Positions 19,825 through 28,540 of a DNA stretch of 64,000 bases are shown piece by piece (position 1 is the first letter of the stretch; every line of letters starts with the position of its first letter). Source of the stretch: an uncultured Bacteroidales bacterium (GTDB lineage: Bacteria > Bacteroidota > Bacteroidia > Bacteroidales > P3); the NCBI GenBank assembly GCA_947168665.1, contig CAMVMX010000015.1, positions 1 to 64,000 of the forward strand, written 5' to 3'. The translations under genes and the position numbers were made by a program. A model generated the notes under the pieces. It saw nothing but the letters and a program-made list of their open reading frames with translations, was not told where the DNA came from and made no database searches.

Positions 19825-20106
19825 CTATTTTACAATCTCGGAGGTGAGCTGCTTGTCGAGCAGGGCGGTGTGCATGGGGAGGAGGGTGTCGTAGCTCCCG
19901 TGTTTTACGGTGCATTTGCCGTGGCAGTGGACGAGGATGGCGCACTGTTCGGCTTGCTCGTAGGTGATGCGGCAGATGTCGACGAGCGATTTGATGACGT
20001 AGTCGAAGGTGTGTACGTCGTCGTTGTGCAGTACGAGGCTGCAGCCGGAGTCTTCGAGTACGGCGGCTTCGTCGTGCGATTGGGGTGATATTTGGGGCGA
20101 TTCCAT
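19825..20106 (-). CDS. clpS: ClpS, adaptor of the ClpAP protease
   Basis: A 93-residue ClpS, the adaptor that binds N-degron substrates and delivers them to ClpA. The signature LVLHNDDVHTFDYVI, with the Asn-Asp pair that contacts the substrate N-terminus, is clear, followed by the usual helices and H-x-x-G-K-C turn. The disordered N-terminus is of normal length. It is the last gene of the porU-porV-ispF-clpS run, 12 bases after ispF. Confidence 0.92.
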   Translation of the reverse strand: MESPQISPQSHDEAAVLEDSGCSLVLHNDDVHTFDYVIKSLVDICRITYEQAEQCAILVHCHGKCTVKHGSYDTLLPMHTALLDKQLTSEIVK

Positions 20107-20118
20107 GGCGTGAGGGGG

Positions 20119-20607
20119 TTATTGGTCGGTGGGTGTGAGGGGGAGTATGAGGGCCACGGCGTGGGCGCTGATGCCTTCTTGGCGGCCTTCGAAGCCGAGG
20201 TGCTCGGTGGTGGTGGCTTTGACGGATACTTGGGCGGTGTCGATGCCGAGGAGGTGGGCTATGGTTTGCCGCATTTGGGGGATGTAGGGTGCCACTTTGG
20301 GTTTCTGGGCCACGATGATGGAGTCGATATTGCCTACGCGGTAGCCTTGGGAGTGGAGCAGCTGGCAGGTGCGGCTGAGGAGGAGTTTGCTGTCGATGTT
20401 TTTGTATTGGGGGTCGTTGTCGGGGAAGTGCTGGCCGATGTCGCCCAGGGCGGCGGCGCCGAGGAGGGCGTCGCAGATGGCGTGGAGCAGCACGTCGGCG
20501 TCGGAGTGGCCGAGGAGGCCGAGGGTGTGGGGTATTTCGATGCCTCCGAGCCACAGTTTGCGGTCGGGTGCCAGTTGGTGTACGTCGTATCCTATTCCTA
20601 TGCGCAT
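20119..20607 (-). CDS. ispF: 2-C-methyl-D-erythritol 2,4-cyclodiphosphate synthase
   Basis: A 162-residue IspF, which forms MEcPP in the non-mevalonate isoprenoid pathway. It starts MRIGIGYDVHQL (metal-binding Asp8 and His10) and contains GLLGHSDADVLLHAICDAL and GDIGQHFPDNDP. The ATG at 20607 was chosen; the open frame extends upstream to 20850 but that part is low-complexity and overlaps porV. Only four bases separate it from porV, so they are co-transcribed. I recall the same porV-ispF adjacency in Porphyromonas gingivalis. Confidence 0.96.
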   Translation of the reverse strand: MRIGIGYDVHQLAPDRKLWLGGIEIPHTLGLLGHSDADVLLHAICDALLGAAALGDIGQHFPDNDPQYKNIDSKLLLSRTCQLLHSQGYRVGNIDSIIVAQKPKVAPYIPQMRQTIAHLLGIDTAQVSVKATTTEHLGFEGRQEGISAHAVALILPLTPTDQ

Positions 20608-20611
20608 GGGG

Positions 20612-21820
20612 TTAGAAGGTGGGTGCGGCTTTTTGCGACTTGAAGTTGACGGTGAGCGAGATGCGGATGGTGTTGGAGAGGGGGTTGCTGCTGAAGCTGG
20701 TGGTGGGGACGAGGTAGGAGATGTCGAACTGGAGGATGTTGTAGCGCAGCCCGAAGCCGAAGGTGAGGTATTGGCGGCCTCCTTTGGTGGCGCTTTCGTA
20801 GAAGTAGCCGGCTCGGGCGGCGAGGGTTTGTTTGTACCAGTATTCGCCACCCACGGAGAGTTGTATTTCGCGCAGCTCTTCGGATATGCCGCCGGGGGCG
20901 TCGAAGAAGGACTGGATGGCGCCGCGGACTACTCCGGTGTTGTAGTATTCGGTCATGTTCTGGTAGTAGTCGCTGTAGGTTTCGTCGCCTACGGTGACGG
21001 GGGGTGTGGGGACGAGGAGTTTGTTGGCGTCGAGCAGGAGGGTGATTTCGTTGGACTCGTCGATGTGGTTGGTATAGCGGCCGCCCAGTCGGAGGTTGGC
21101 GGGCAGGAATTCTTTTTTGGTGTCGTCGTTGGAGTAGGAGAGTTTGGCGCCGAGATTGCTGAAGAAGGCTCCGAAGGCCAGGTCTTGGCTTTTGTCGATG
21201 GGTGCCTGCCAGTAGATGCCGAGGTCGGCGGCGATGCTGGTGGCGGGCTGTGTGGTGACGTAGCCGCTGCCGTCGGATATGGATTGGCCGTTGGTGAGGT
21301 CGGAGTGGATGTAGCGGCCTGTGGCGCCGAGCGACAGGCGGTCGTTGAGTTTCATGGCGTAGGTGACGTCGGCGGCAAATTCGTTGGGGTGCATGGTGCC
21401 GCGGCTTTGCCCGTGTTCGTCGGTGCCTTGGATTTCGCCTAATGAGAAGTAGGTGAGGGAGGCGGCGACGGTGCTGCGGCGGTTGATGCGCTTGAAGGCT
21501 CCGAGGTAGAGGAGGTTCATGTCGGACACTTTGAGGTTGCGGAGCCAGGGGGTGTAGGTGGTGCCGATGCCGAAGTCGCCGTCGATGAAGGCGAATTTGG
21601 CGTTGTTCCAGTGGGAGGAGTAGATGTCGGGGGTCGAGGCTACGCCAGCGTCGCCCATGCCGGCGGAGGTGGCATCGGGGGCGATGAGGAGGATGGGCAT
21701 GCCGGTGGATATATAGTTTTTGGTTTGGCCGGTGAGGGCGGCGGGGGTCTGGGCGAGGGCGGAGTCTGTCAGACTGAGAATCAGCAGGCAGGTGATGATG
21801 GCTGTTGTTGTTTTTTTCAT
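20612..21820 (-). CDS. porV: Type IX secretion outer membrane protein PorV
   Basis: A 402-residue outer membrane beta-barrel of the PorV (LptO) family. A signal peptide ends near ALAQT. The mature start includes TGMPILLIAPDATSAGMGD, followed by amphipathic strands in a FadL-like barrel ending in an aromatic strand. PorV binds cargo C-terminal domains as they leave the SprA translocon and hands them to the PorU sortase, encoded directly upstream (gap 68 bases). Length is standard. Confidence 0.94.
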   Translation of the reverse strand: MKKTTTAIITCLLILSLTDSALAQTPAALTGQTKNYISTGMPILLIAPDATSAGMGDAGVASTPDIYSSHWNNAKFAFIDGDFGIGTTYTPWLRNLKVSDMNLLYLGAFKRINRRSTVAASLTYFSLGEIQGTDEHGQSRGTMHPNEFAADVTYAMKLNDRLSLGATGRYIHSDLTNGQSISDGSGYVTTQPATSIAADLGIYWQAPIDKSQDLAFGAFFSNLGAKLSYSNDDTKKEFLPANLRLGGRYTNHIDESNEITLLLDANKLLVPTPPVTVGDETYSDYYQNMTEYYNTGVVRGAIQSFFDAPGGISEELREIQLSVGGEYWYKQTLAARAGYFYESATKGGRQYLTFGFGLRYNILQFDISYLVPTTSFSSNPLSNTIRISLTVNFKSQKAAPTF

Positions 21821-21888
21821 GTAATCGTTGCGATATTTATGTCAGGGAAACGGGGTTGGCTTTGTTTTATTGTGTGGGGTGATTATTT

Positions 21889-24800
21889 TTAGTTGCGTAC
21901 TATTTTGGAGGTCTGGGTGAGGAGGGTGCCGTCGGTGGTGGTGACGGTGGCACGGGCAATGTAGATGCCGCGGGGCAGGGGAGAGCCGTTGGCGGCAGTG
22001 AAGTCCCACTGGCAGCTGAGGACGGAAAGTCCCACGGCGGGGGTGAGGCTGCGCACGAGGGCGCCACGGATGTCGTAGATGTCGATGGTGGCGGATTGGA
22101 CGGCGGCGGGCAGGTTGTGTTCCAGGCGGATGGTGGTGTGGTGCGAGGCGGGGTTGGGGGTGGCGTCGAAGCGGCCGAGGAGGGGGGTGCGGTCGTTGGT
22201 GACGTGGAACTGGATGGTGGCGGAGGCGGAGTAGTTGTAGATGTTCCAGCATTTGAGGGTGAGGGTGTGGGGGCCTTCGTCGAGTTTGCCCAGGGTGTAG
22301 CGCACTTCGCCGTTGCGGCTGTCGGTGATGGAGGGTTCGAAGAAGTCGTTGAGGACGACGGAGCTGTAGGGGTTGCCGTCGATGACGGCGGTGATGTCGT
22401 GTCCCAGTCCGCTGCCGGCGGCGTTGATGCCGATGGAGTCGGAGAGGCGGGCGTAGAGGGTGGGGGTTTCGTTGGTGAGGCCTCCGTTGCGGAAGGTGGT
22501 GTCGCCGATGTAGAGCTGGATGGCTGGGTGGAGTTCAGCGATGGCGATGTCGTCGTTGAAGCCGCCGAACATGATGTTGGAGTATTGGCCGGTGGCGTCG
22601 GCGGTGCGGGTGCGGGCGTAGTGGGAGAGTTTGGCGTAGTCGTAGCGGTAGGACACGTCGCGCGGGACGATGAAGGAGTAGGCGAAGGTGCCGGCGGTGA
22701 CGGCTTCGCGGCCTTTGTAGAGGATGTTTTTCTGTTGCCGGAAGTTGACTTCGGTGCTGTCGTTGTCGTTGGCGAGGGTGCGGCAGTTGACTTCGCGGTC
22801 GAAGACGACGGGGTAGATGATGCCGTCGAAGTCGGTGAGGAGGTTGCCGTCGGGGCCGTGGATTTCGCCTTGGACGGTGACGCGCGAGAGGACGAGGGCG
22901 GAGTCGGTGACGGCGGGGTTGACGGGCATTTGGTTGATGTGGGTGACGACTACTTCGTTGCGGGGGATGGAGAGGTGGAGGGCGGGGTCGCCAAGGAGGG
23001 CTATGCAGTGTGCTACGTTGGTGGCGTTTTTGGCCAGGCGGAGGGCGTCGCCGATGGAGTTGTCGGGGTTGAGGGCGTGGAGGCAGATGTCGGCGTTGAA
23101 CCGCTTGACGTGGTGGATGGGACGGGCGGCGGAGACGATGCCGACTCCGGCGGCGTCGGCCAGGAGGAAGACTTCGGCCCCGCAGATGTCGCCCGCAAGG
23201 TCGTATTTGCCAAAAGTGCAGGTGCTGGTGACGAAGAAGGCCAGGCGGTCGGTGTTGGAGTATTTGTCGATGTCGGAGAATTCCATGAAGCGCTCGGTGC
23301 CGATGTAGTTGCTGGAGCCGTGGCCGATGTAGTTGAGGAGCAGGCAGCCGTAGTTCATGCGTTGGCGCAGTGCGTTGTTGACGTCGGGGTAGTAGGAGCC
23401 GTCGGCGCCGGACTGTTGGGGGTAGGCGTCGGCGTAGATGCGGTCGATGTTGAATTGGGGGTGGAGGGACTTGATTCGGCGGGCCAGGGCTTCGGAGTCA
23501 CTGGCGAAGGTGGTGTCGTAGGGGGAGGAGGGGTCGGCGTCGTCGGCCAGGAGGGCCACGTAGTTGCGCCAGTCGCCCCGGATGTCGTCGCGGCCGAGAT
23601 CGCTCCGCAGCATGTAACTTTCTATCTTGTCGACGAGGTGGGTGGCTTCGGCAGGGGTCTTGGCGGGCAGACGGCCGATGCTGACGGTGAGGGTGCCTTC
23701 GAAGGGACCTGCGGCACGGTCGGAGAGGTAGCCGTAGATGTCGTCGCTGGGGTAGGCCTCGCCGTCGGAGTCGAATGAGGCGGGCGACTGGTAGGTGACG
23801 GCGGTGGACTGGTGGAGGCCCAGTATGTCGCGGTTGTCGTGGGTGCCTTTGCCGAAGAGGAGCAGGTAGCGGGGCGCGGGCAGGGTGGAGTCGCTGTGGC
23901 TGTTGAGGCACCGGAGCATTTGGCGGATGGCCACGGGGTCTTGTTTGCCCGAGGAGAATTCGTTGAAGACCTGTTCTTGCGTCACGACCATGACGGTGAG
24001 TCCTTGGTGCCGGCGGTGGAGGTCGGCCAGACGGTTGGCTTGGTCGAGGAAGTTGCTGTGGGTGACAATGATGTAGTCGGACGGGGCCGCACCGTGGATG
24101 TTCTGGTTGGGGAGGGCCTCGACGGAGGAGGGGGTGAGGGCGTCGTCGGGTGTGAAGGCAACGAAGGTGCGTGCGCAGTCGGGGCTGAAAAGGAAGGAGA
24201 ACTGTGAGCCGGAAGGGGCGATGGCAACAGAGGCGGGCTGGGAGGGGGATGTGATGTCCCAGACGGTCAGCCCTACAGTGTTGCCGGTGATGGTGTAGCG
24301 GCAGGGGACGGTCTCTTGCAGATGGTCTTTGTTGCGGAAGGTTTGCTGGCCTCCGCCGTAGGCAAGGGGTGCCGGGGCGTTGACTTCGATGTAGTCGATG
24401 TAGGCTGTGGCATTGCTTTCGTGGGGCTGGTAGGTGCAGTGGAATGTGATGTCGCTGGAGGTGACGGAGTTGAAGTCTTCGCGGAAGATGAGGTATTTGC
24501 TGCTGTTGGGGAAGGAGTGCTGGCGGGTGGTGGCGCCGGCGGTGACCTCAAAACTGGACATGAGGGTGGATAGGCTGGCGAAGGCGTAACGGGCCTGGAT
24601 GGCACCGCTGGCGGGCGGGGCCGGCAGCGTGAGGGTGTAGGATCGTGAGGGGAGGTTGGGGGTGAATTTGTCGGCCACCCAAATCTGTCCGCCGCCATGG
24701 GTGTTGATGCGGTCTTCGTGGAAGAGGGCCACGGCGGTGTGGGTGGTGAGGTCGATGGGTTCGCCGGACAGGTCGGGGCAGGACTGGACGCGCTGAAGGG

Positions 24801-25266
24801 CGCCGCCCGCACCGTCGGGGGTGAGAAAATAAAAATTATTGTTCGCGTAAGCGTGAACATTATATTCAAACCGTTGGTCGGCCGGGACGTAGCGCCACAT
24901 GTTGGGCGCTTCGCCATAGAAGAGCAGGTAGTCGTCGGCATCGAAAAGGCCATTGGCGTTGAGGTCGAAGACTTGGATGGCGGCGGGTGTGAGGTCGTCG
25001 GGATGGGATGCGCCGTTGCTGATGGCAAGCATGTCGCCCGGTGCGCCATAGAGGCAGATGTGGTCGCAGGAGGCCTGCAGTAGGGCGGGGGCTTGGGCGG
25101 CGGTGATTTTATAGACTCCGCTGGCGGGGACGGCGATTTTGTACCATTGGCCGGTGGCCAGAAGGGATTGGGAGGCGTAGCCCTGCGCCCGTAAGGAAAG
25201 GGTCGGGAGGAGGGCGAGGAGCCAGAGTATGCCGGTGTATTTCGCTTTCGATAACATGCCTTCCAT
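21889..25266 (-). CDS. porU: Type IX secretion sortase PorU
   Basis: A 1125-residue C25-family cysteine peptidase acting as sortase of the type IX system. It removes cargo C-terminal domains and attaches the cargo to surface lipopolysaccharide. After the signal peptide come beta-rich N-terminal domains and then the gingipain-like catalytic domain with His649 (NYIGHGSS) and Cys683 (TSTCTFGKYD). The protein ends in its own type IX C-terminal domain (DATPNPASHHTTIRLEH to TSKIVRN), as expected for PorU. A second in-frame ATG three codons in (25257) is equally possible as start. It leads the leftward operon with porV. Confidence 0.94.
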   Translation of the reverse strand: MEGMLSKAKYTGILWLLALLPTLSLRAQGYASQSLLATGQWYKIAVPASGVYKITAAQAPALLQASCDHICLYGAPGDMLAISNGASHPDDLTPAAIQVFDLNANGLFDADDYLLFYGEAPNMWRYVPADQRFEYNVHAYANNNFYFLTPDGAGGALQRVQSCPDLSGEPIDLTTHTAVALFHEDRINTHGGGQIWVADKFTPNLPSRSYTLTLPAPPASGAIQARYAFASLSTLMSSFEVTAGATTRQHSFPNSSKYLIFREDFNSVTSSDITFHCTYQPHESNATAYIDYIEVNAPAPLAYGGGQQTFRNKDHLQETVPCRYTITGNTVGLTVWDITSPSQPASVAIAPSGSQFSFLFSPDCARTFVAFTPDDALTPSSVEALPNQNIHGAAPSDYIIVTHSNFLDQANRLADLHRRHQGLTVMVVTQEQVFNEFSSGKQDPVAIRQMLRCLNSHSDSTLPAPRYLLLFGKGTHDNRDILGLHQSTAVTYQSPASFDSDGEAYPSDDIYGYLSDRAAGPFEGTLTVSIGRLPAKTPAEATHLVDKIESYMLRSDLGRDDIRGDWRNYVALLADDADPSSPYDTTFASDSEALARRIKSLHPQFNIDRIYADAYPQQSGADGSYYPDVNNALRQRMNYGCLLLNYIGHGSSNYIGTERFMEFSDIDKYSNTDRLAFFVTSTCTFGKYDLAGDICGAEVFLLADAAGVGIVSAARPIHHVKRFNADICLHALNPDNSIGDALRLAKNATNVAHCIALLGDPALHLSIPRNEVVVTHINQMPVNPAVTDSALVLSRVTVQGEIHGPDGNLLTDFDGIIYPVVFDREVNCRTLANDNDSTEVNFRQQKNILYKGREAVTAGTFAYSFIVPRDVSYRYDYAKLSHYARTRTADATGQYSNIMFGGFNDDIAIAELHPAIQLYIGDTTFRNGGLTNETPTLYARLSDSIGINAAGSGLGHDITAVIDGNPYSSVVLNDFFEPSITDSRNGEVRYTLGKLDEGPHTLTLKCWNIYNYSASATIQFHVTNDRTPLLGRFDATPNPASHHTTIRLEHNLPAAVQSATIDIYDIRGALVRSLTPAVGLSVLSCQWDFTAANGSPLPRGIYIARATVTTTDGTLLTQTSKIVRN

Positions 25267-25603
25267 AACTGAAATATGCCCTTTTTATTGTGCGGGCGGG
25301 GACTATTTTCTACCAGGTGGCGCAGGTGCGTGAATTGGCGAGGGGGAGGATGGGGGCTATGGTCTGTACAACCGCCGGAAATGAGGCGCGCCAGCGGGTG
25401 CGGTGGAGATGAAAAAAGGCCGCAATTTCCAAAAAAACGGGTCTGAAACGGTTGAAAAAACAGGCACATGTGACCCTCTGTGGAAAAATAAATCTGGTGA
25501 CAATCAGTATGTTGTAATTTTTTTTTGAAAGAAAGATGGTTATATGACAAAAAAATCGTAATATTGCCAATTGATTTTAGGCTCATTTTACACTGAAATA
25601 AGC
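25267..25603. other. Divergent control region between porU and the PorP/SprF gene
   Basis: About 340 bases with no gene. The left part is GC-rich and the right part, from about 25430, is AT-rich with A/T tracts. It must hold the porU promoter, which I could not place, and the promoter of the PorP/SprF-gldJ pair. Confidence 0.45.
25559..25566 (+). promoter_or_regulatory. Probable -7 box for the PorP/SprF gene
   Basis: TAATATTG differs from TAnnTTTG at one position and lies 38 bases before the ATG in an AT-rich stretch. Confidence 0.35.
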
Positions 25604-26611
25604 ATGATGAAAAAGTACAATAAAATTACGCTGATTCTGCTGCTCGCAACACTGGGCATGCAGGGGGTGAAAGCTCAAGATGTAGGCTTTTCGCAGTTCT
25701 ATGCCAATCCGCTGTACCTTAATCCGGCCTTCGCCGGGTCGAAGGTGGCACCACGAATTTCGTTGGCTCACCGTTCGCAGTGGCCCGGTCTGGTCAGTGC
25801 CTTCTCTTCTTACAGTGCTTCGTATGACCAATATATACCCGACCTGCACGGCGGCATTGGTGCCATCGTGATGACGGACAAGATGGGCGACCACGGTATG
25901 TTGAATACCAATATGCTGGGAGCCATGTATTCATTCCGATTCCAGGTTCATGACGATATATTCATTAATCTGGCTCTTCAGGCTTCAGTGGTGAATATCA
26001 ATTTGAATTGGGACCCGACCATCATGCGCTGGCCGGACCAGATTGACGCGAACTGCGGCTGGATTAATTGGTCGTCGGCCACTCAGCCGGAAAAGACCAG
26101 CGTCATATACCCCGATTTCGCCGCAGGTACGATGGTCTATGGTCCAGCGTGGTATGCCGGTTTTGCGGCTCACCACCTCAGCCGGCCCAGCCAGGGGTTC
26201 TATAGCGAGGACCGCGTTCCCATCAAGTTCACGGCCAATGCCGGTGGACTGATCAACCTGGCCGAGGAACGCCGCCGCCAGTCCCCCCTCGGACTCGGGG
26301 TGCCGGTCATCTCGCCGAATATGATTTATCAGTATCAAGGAGGGTTCCATTATTTTAACTATGGTCTGTACCTTGACTGGATGCCATTCCTTGTCGGCGC
26401 GTGGTATCGCCACGGATTGGAAAACCCCGATGCTTTCATCTTCATGGTTGGTGCGCAGCACGACCATTTCAAGGTGGGCTACAGCTACGATGTGACAGTG
26501 TCCGAACTCTCGAACAGTGTGCTGGGTTCGCACGAAATCACACTGGGCATCCTCCTGCCAGTGCCTGAGCAGAAGCATAAAGTGAAGGCGATACGCTGCC
26601 CGTCCTTCTAA
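25604..26611 (+). CDS. PorP/SprF family type IX secretion outer membrane protein
   Basis: A 335-residue PorP/SprF barrel. The signal peptide ends in VKAQDVGFSQF, and the mature start FYANPLYLNPAFAGS is the family hallmark. PorP links surface cargo or the PorK/N ring to the outer membrane, and SprF paralogues serve individual adhesins, so which role applies cannot be decided here. An ATG-ATG pair at 25604/25607 is the likely start; an upstream TTG at 25571 is less likely. gldJ follows after 65 bases. The usual porK-L-M-N genes are absent. Confidence 0.88.
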   Translation: MMKKYNKITLILLLATLGMQGVKAQDVGFSQFYANPLYLNPAFAGSKVAPRISLAHRSQWPGLVSAFSSYSASYDQYIPDLHGGIGAIVMTDKMGDHGMLNTNMLGAMYSFRFQVHDDIFINLALQASVVNINLNWDPTIMRWPDQIDANCGWINWSSATQPEKTSVIYPDFAAGTMVYGPAWYAGFAAHHLSRPSQGFYSEDRVPIKFTANAGGLINLAEERRRQSPLGLGVPVISPNMIYQYQGGFHYFNYGLYLDWMPFLVGAWYRHGLENPDAFIFMVGAQHDHFKVGYSYDVTVSELSNSVLGSHEITLGILLPVPEQKHKVKAIRCPSF

Positions 26612-26676
26612 TTAAAAAATCTTAAAACGAAACAATAATCCGTCATTTACGTATACAGAGAAAAAACTAACCCACT

Positions 26677-28236
26677 ATGAAGATTATCAAATTGTCATTC
26701 CTAATGTTGGCTTCGGCACTGCTCATGGTAGCGTGCGGAAGTAAAGAACAGTCCGCCACCACCGGCTGGAACCTGAATGATACAGAATGGGGCGGTTTCG
26801 ACCGTTCGTCCTATCAGGAACAGATTACGGGGCCCGGACTGGTGTTTGTCGAGGGTGGCTCGTTCCAGATGGGCCGTGTGGCCGACGAGTCGCGCTTCTC
26901 GTGGAATAACCTGGTGCACACTGTCACCGTCTCATCTTTCTATATTGACGAGACAGAGGTTTCCAACATCTCTTATCGTGAGTTCGTCTACTGGATGAAC
27001 CGCGCCTATGGCGAGGAATATCCCGAACTGGTGAAACAGATTTATCCCGACACCAACGTATGGCGCCAGCGCCTTTCGTGGGTTGAGAACTTTGTGGAGA
27101 ACTATTTCCAATGCGCCATGTTCAATGACTATCCCGTTGTGGGTGTCACTTGGGAGCAGGCTTCTCAGTTCTGCAAATGGCGTACCGACCGTGTCAACGA
27201 GAAGATTCTTGTCGATGCGGGCATCATCGACCTGGCTCAGTCTGAGCTGACCGGCTCGGAGGCTTTCCAGACCGATGTCTATCTGGCCGGTCTCTACAAG
27301 GGTGAAGGCAAAGGTGTGCCTGACCTCGACCCCGCCAGTGGTGGTGAGAACCGTAATGTGCGCCGCAGCGATGGTATCCTGCTGCCCAATTACCGTCTCC
27401 CGACCGAGGCCGAGTGGGAGTTCGCCGCACTGGGTATCATTGGCAACACTTTCGACGAGCGTGTTGTTGAACACAAGACTTATCCCTGGGCCGGACAGAG
27501 TGTCCGTTCCGCCAACAAGAAGTACTACGGCCAGTTCCTTGCCAATTTCAAACGCTCGCGTGGCGATGCCATGGGTGTGGCTGGCAACCTGAACGACGGC
27601 TGGGAGTATACTGCCCCTGTCAAGTGGTACTTCCCCAACGATTACGGCCTGTATCATATGGCCGGCAATGTGGCTGAGTGGTGCGGCGATGTCTATCGTA
27701 AGGATGTCAACCCCATCGGTGCAGACGACCAGAACCCCTTCCGTGGTAACGTTTACCAGTATGTGGCTATGAGCGAGGACGGCGAGGAAGCCGCAATCGA
27801 TGAGGCTACAGGCAACCTGATTTATCAGAATGTTCCCGACGACATGAACCGCCGCAACTACCGTCAGGCTGATAATATCAACTATCTGGATGGTGACTGG
27901 AACTCCAGCATCTATGACTTCGAGAGCAAAGAGTCCACTTCTGCATCCGGCTGGCTGAGAGAGACCGATGAAGAGGATGAGGGCGGTGAGGATGTCATCA
28001 CCCGTACCAACGAGGAGCAGACCAACCAGATGTACCACCGTTCCGACAGCCTTGACAAGAACAACATCACTTCTATGATCAACAACCGCGTCCGCGTGGT
28101 GAAGGGTGGCTCCTGGAGAGACCGCGCCTACTGGATGCAGTGCGGAACCCGCCGTTACTACGATCAGGATCGCAGCACGTCGTGGATCGGATTCCGTTGT
28201 GCCATGGACCGTATGGGTTCGCGTACTATCAGATAA
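26677..28236 (+). CDS. gldJ: Gliding-motility / type IX secretion lipoprotein GldJ
   Basis: A 519-residue lipoprotein (signal ending M-V-A-C, Cys20) with a formylglycine-enzyme (SUMF1) fold. Motifs are GPGLVFVEGGSFQMG, YRLPTEAEWEFAAL, MAGNVAEWCGDVYR and KGGSWRDRAYW, with a GldJ-type insertion at about 345-450. The opening TGWNLNDTEWGGF followed by GPGLVFVEGG matches my memory of GldJ rather than GldK/PorK. GldJ is needed for stability of GldK and for type IX function in Flavobacterium johnsoniae, where gldJ lies beside porU and porV as here. Catalytic activity is not expected. PorK remains the alternative. Confidence 0.83.
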   Translation: MKIIKLSFLMLASALLMVACGSKEQSATTGWNLNDTEWGGFDRSSYQEQITGPGLVFVEGGSFQMGRVADESRFSWNNLVHTVTVSSFYIDETEVSNISYREFVYWMNRAYGEEYPELVKQIYPDTNVWRQRLSWVENFVENYFQCAMFNDYPVVGVTWEQASQFCKWRTDRVNEKILVDAGIIDLAQSELTGSEAFQTDVYLAGLYKGEGKGVPDLDPASGGENRNVRRSDGILLPNYRLPTEAEWEFAALGIIGNTFDERVVEHKTYPWAGQSVRSANKKYYGQFLANFKRSRGDAMGVAGNLNDGWEYTAPVKWYFPNDYGLYHMAGNVAEWCGDVYRKDVNPIGADDQNPFRGNVYQYVAMSEDGEEAAIDEATGNLIYQNVPDDMNRRNYRQADNINYLDGDWNSSIYDFESKESTSASGWLRETDEEDEGGEDVITRTNEEQTNQMYHRSDSLDKNNITSMINNRVRVVKGGSWRDRAYWMQCGTRRYYDQDRSTSWIGFRCAMDRMGSRTIR

Positions 28237-28260
28237 GAAAGTATATTCTGCAGTAATAGC

Positions 28261-28296
28261 AAAGGAGGGTGAAGTTGAGTCTTCCCCTCCTTTTTT
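28261..28296 (+). terminator. Intrinsic terminator after gldJ
   Basis: A stem of about 13 bp with one bulge, pairing AAAGGAGGG-GAAG with CTTC-CCCTCCTTT, followed by six T residues, 24 bases after the gldJ stop. Confidence 0.85.
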
Positions 28297-28304
28297 GTAT
28301 TTAA

Positions 28305-28455
28305 TGATTATCCGCAGTTGCCATCAAAAAGCCTTGGTGAGGCTTAATTTCAATAACATTGTACAGGCGAAGCGCTGTGCGGTGGTTGAAGACCTCACCC
28401 CAACCGGCGTCTCGGAGAGACGCGACATCGTGCACATGCCAATTGCGAATAATCA
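28305..28455. repeat. Dispersed palindromic element, copy A
   Basis: A 151-bp element with near-perfect 16-bp terminal inverted repeats (TGATTATCCGCAGTTG and the complement of CAATTGCGAATAATCA). Inside are two short hairpins, GCCTTGGTGAGGC and GCGTCTCGGAGAGACGC, and a block CAATAACATTGTACAGGCG. The reverse complement of 29785-29933 aligns along its whole length, so these are two copies of one family in opposite orientation. It is MITE-like, with no coding capacity of note. Confidence 0.85.
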
Positions 28456-28540
28456 TTTTGTATTTTTATGCTGTCTGCTGTGAGATTTTGCCTTGCTTTC
28501 CGTTATATAGATGAAACGATTGTCCAATTTAATACATGCA

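Noticed and set aside
20608-20850. 81-codon extension in front of ispF
   Set aside because: Ser/Pro/Thr-rich low complexity overlapping porV; IspF homologues begin at the MRIGIGYDVH methionine.
22096-23778. 560-codon rightward frame opposite porU
   Set aside because: The product is almost only Gly, Val, Asp and Glu, typical of the antisense of a C-ending gene; porU is well supported.
26677-28236. Calling this gene porK/gldK
   Set aside because: The opening TGWNLND..GGF..GPGLVFVEGG and the long insertion fit GldJ better, and porL, porM and porN do not follow.
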